A DNA stretch of 7,971 bases, from positions 1 to 7,971 of the forward strand of contig JBPCSL010000056.1 in NCBI GenBank assembly GCA_051007175.1, written 5' to 3'. A program made the translations under genes and the position numbers. Position 1 is the first letter of the stretch; every line of letters begins with the position of its first letter. Under the pieces are notes generated by a model. The model ran no database searches. It had not been told where the DNA came from and saw only the letters and a list, made by a program, of their open reading frames with translations. Below, piece by piece: positions 6,290-7,971 of this stretch. Origin of the DNA: Mxb001 sp051007175 (GTDB lineage: Bacteria; Actinomycetota; Actinomycetes; S36-B12).

Positions 6290-7117
6290 GTGAGCCACGC
6301 GTCCCGGGAGCGATTCCGGGACCTGGTGGCGCGCACTCCCGATCGCCTGGACCTCGCGTGCCTCCTCATCGCGGCCGAGGCCCAGGACCCGGGGATCGAC
6401 CTGGGCGCCTTCCTCGACCGCGGGCTGGCCGAGCTCGATGCCCTCGCGGAGACGGTCTCTCCTGCCGGCCGCGACGACGACCGCCTGCGGGACGCCCTCA
6501 CCGCCTTCCGCGGCAGCCCCGGGGACTACGAGCTCCTGGGATCGTCCCTGCTGCCTCAGGTCCTGCGCCGACGTCGCGGGCTGCCGATATTGCTGTCGAC
6601 GGTGTGGACCGAGACGGCTCGGCGCACGGGAATCGCGGCGTACGGGGTGGCGCTGCCAGGTCACTTCGTTGTCGGTATCGGCGACCCCGCGACCTTCCGT
6701 GCCGATCTCCTCGATGGCACGCGGGTGCTCGTGGACCCCTGGTCCGGCGGCCGGCTCCTTCCCTATGACCGGGCGCGCGACCTGGTCGAGCGCGCCGGGT
6801 TCGCCTTCCGCCGCGAATTCCTCGCTCCCGCCAGCGGCATCGCGACGGTGGCGCGCATCCTCGCCAACATCCAGGCGTGGGCGGCGCATCCGCTGCGGGC
6901 CACCACGCGCCTGTGGGCCATCGACCTCGCCCTTGACCTCCCGGATCCCAGCCCGCGGCTGCTGCGCGATCGCGCGCTGGCGCTGCTTGACATGGGGCAC
7001 GGCCCGCTGGCCCAGCGTTGGCTCGAGGAGTACGCCGATGTCGTCGCGGACGCGTCGCCGGCCGAGGCGGAATCCGCCCGCGCCCAGGCCCAGCGAGCTC
7101 GTGCCCTGCTGAACTGA
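6290..7117 (+). CDS. SirB1/transglutaminase-like (Transglut_core2) protein with C-terminal repeat region
   Basis: A 275-aa soluble protein of the SirB1 family, function unknown. The family core is RRRRGLPILLSTVWTETARRTGI (93-115), LPGHFVVGIG (122-131) and LVDPWSGGRLL (147-157), corresponding to the usual G-x-P-I-S-L-S, PGHF and DPF-x-GG motifs. Residues about 185-275 (ILANIQAWAAHPLRATTRLWAIDLAL ... RLLRDRALALLDMGHGPLAQRWLEEY) look like the TPR-like helical hairpins that commonly end these proteins. His125 and Asp149 of the transglutaminase triad are present, but the only cysteine is Cys24 in the N-terminal helix, so a Cys-dependent reaction is unlikely. GTG at 6290 was chosen as the first in-frame start; no strong ribosome site is seen. 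It ends 3 bp from the convergent VanW-family gene. Confidence 0.85.
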   Translation: MSHASRERFRDLVARTPDRLDLACLLIAAEAQDPGIDLGAFLDRGLAELDALAETVSPAGRDDDRLRDALTAFRGSPGDYELLGSSLLPQVLRRRRGLPILLSTVWTETARRTGIAAYGVALPGHFVVGIGDPATFRADLLDGTRVLVDPWSGGRLLPYDRARDLVERAGFAFRREFLAPASGIATVARILANIQAWAAHPLRATTRLWAIDLALDLPDPSPRLLRDRALALLDMGHGPLAQRWLEEYADVVADASPAEAESARAQAQRARALLN

Positions 7118-7120
7118 CCC

Positions 7121-7971
7121 CTAGCTGCTGGACTCGGACGGGGTCGGCTCCGTCGAGGCGGACTCGCTCGGAGACGGTGACGGGCTCTCGGGATCGGGCT
7201 TTGGCTTGGGCTTCTTGCCGCAGACCACGGCGGGTGCGGGGTTGTAGGTGGTGGTGAAGGTCTCCCGCTTGACCTCCTCCGTGCCCTCGTAGAAGACGCG
7301 ATCGACGTCGATGGTGAAGCCCTCGCCGCCGGATTGCGCCGCGCACTCGGGGGCGTCGTTGTAGATGGTCTTGTAGGGCGTGATCGCGTAGCGGTCGCCC
7401 ACCTCGGCCTTGACGTCGGTGTAGACCTTGGTGCTGTACATGCGGACCGTCATGGACGTCTCATCGGAGGTCGCCGTAATGAAGACCCCGTAGGGAGTGT
7501 TGTTGCGGAACTTCATGTCGAAGCCCTCCCACGCCACGGTGGCCTCCAAGCCCGGCACGTAGCGGGAGATGTAGATGGAGTGCGCCTGCACCTCGACCGG
7601 CTCCAGTCCCGCGTAGAAGGCGGCGGACCACATCGTCGTCGTGGCAGCCGACAGGCCGCCGCCGAGTGCCTTCTGGAAGATGCCGCCCGGCCCGATGACG
7701 TAGCCCTCCATGTAGCCGTTCTCCGGATCGTGGTTCTCCGTCTTGTCGTTCATGGAGAAGACCTCGCCCGGCATGAGCAGCGTCCCGTTGATGTACTTCG
7801 ACGCCAGCGCAAGGTTGTGGGCCATGTACTCCGCGTAGTTCACCTGCTGGGTGAAGCTCGAGACCTCCTCCACGACGCCCAGCGTCATGGCGTCCTCGGT
7901 GGTGAGCGCGGGATCGCGCACCGTGACCGGCGCCGAGGCCACCCGGGCATCGCCCTCCTGGAGCATCGCGG
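7121..7971 (-). CDS. VanW-family cell-envelope protein, C-terminal part (cut by right edge)
   Basis: At least 283 residues; the frame is open through the right edge, so the N-terminus (in relatives a membrane anchor and peptidoglycan-binding repeats) is missing. In fragment numbering from the Met codon at 7966, the VanW core covers about 35-165: SFTQQVNYAEYMAHNLALAS, LLMPGEVFSMND, GGGLSAATTTMWSAAFYAGLEPVEVQAHSIYISRYVPG and WEGFDMKFRNNTPYGVFI. A later domain (about 180-250, GEGFTIDVDRVFYEG ... ETFTTTYNPAPAVVCG) is G5-like in pattern and holds two cysteines (208, 249) that could form a disulfide. The protein ends in a Lys/Pro then Ser/Pro/Glu tail (251-281), suggesting an exported, wall-exposed protein. 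VanW has no proven biochemical role; it was named from vancomycin-resistance clusters, and no resistance gene is here. The Met at 7966 is not taken as the start. Confidence 0.85.
   Translation of the reverse strand, partial: AMLQEGDARVASAPVTVRDPALTTEDAMTLGVVEEVSSFTQQVNYAEYMAHNLALASKYINGTLLMPGEVFSMNDKTENHDPENGYMEGYVIGPGGIFQKALGGGLSAATTTMWSAAFYAGLEPVEVQAHSIYISRYVPGLEATVAWEGFDMKFRNNTPYGVFITATSDETSMTVRMYSTKVYTDVKAEVGDRYAITPYKTIYNDAPECAAQSGGEGFTIDVDRVFYEGTEEVKRETFTTTYNPAPAVVCGKKPKPKPDPESPSPSPSESASTEPTPSESSS

Noticed and set aside
6160..6501. Ferredoxin extended upstream to 6501
   Set aside because: The added 114 residues are Arg/Ser/Pro-rich and antisense to the SirB1-like gene; MTYVIAFPC at 6159 is the normal family start.
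5439..6768. Long open frames on both strands over fdx, dapC and the SirB1-like gene
   Set aside because: They are Arg/Pro/Gly-rich shadow frames produced by GC-biased third positions, with no family motifs, opposite or out of frame with well-supported genes.
7121..7971. VanW-family gene as vancomycin resistance
   Set aside because: No vanA/B, vanH, vanX, vanS or vanR gene is present; VanW proteins are widespread in actinobacterial chromosomes without resistance.

Overview
The window is GC-rich chromosomal DNA from an actinobacterium. The support is phylogenetic: a DUF3117 protein beginning MAAM-PRTGDGPLEVT, an actinobacterial-type DapD, an FdxC-like seven-iron ferredoxin, a VanW-family protein and a DivIVA-like membrane stub. 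The stub-tag-DUF3117 order matches, from memory, Rv1209-tagA-Rv1211 of Mycobacterium tuberculosis, and the ferredoxin-DapC pair matches fdxC-Rv1178. I cannot name a genus. Nothing indicates a mobile element, phage, CRISPR or island; this is mostly core metabolism.

Layout from left to right. Positions 1-1117 hold a leftward cluster: the DivIVA-like membrane protein, 3-methyladenine DNA glycosylase I, and the start of a DUF3117 protein cut by the left edge. A 115-bp divergent promoter region with an 11-bp tandem repeat separates it from a rightward secreted DUF5666-like protein, which ends at a strong compound hairpin. Next come yceI, behind a perfect MarR-type palindrome, and dapD 24 bp after it. 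dapD collides tail-to-tail with the leftward operon fdx-dapC-gltA, and the two stop codons share one CTAG. A 130-bp divergent spacer separates fdx from a rightward SirB1-type transglutaminase-fold protein, which ends 3 bp from the stop of a leftward VanW-family envelope protein that runs off the right edge.

Functionally, dapD and dapC are consecutive steps of the succinylase route to meso-diaminopimelate and lysine; dapD consumes succinyl-CoA. Citrate synthase is translationally coupled to dapC, so central carbon entry and peptidoglycan precursor synthesis are physically linked. dapE is not in the window. The DivIVA-like stub and the VanW protein are also envelope-associated.

The most notable observation is the start of dapC. 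The conserved N-terminus requires translation to begin 117 bp upstream of the first conventional start codon, and the only fitting codon is a CTG that overlaps the fdx stop as CTGA and sits 7 nt after a perfect AAGGAGG. I do not see a clearly new multi-gene system; the other findings are regulatory sites and family variants.
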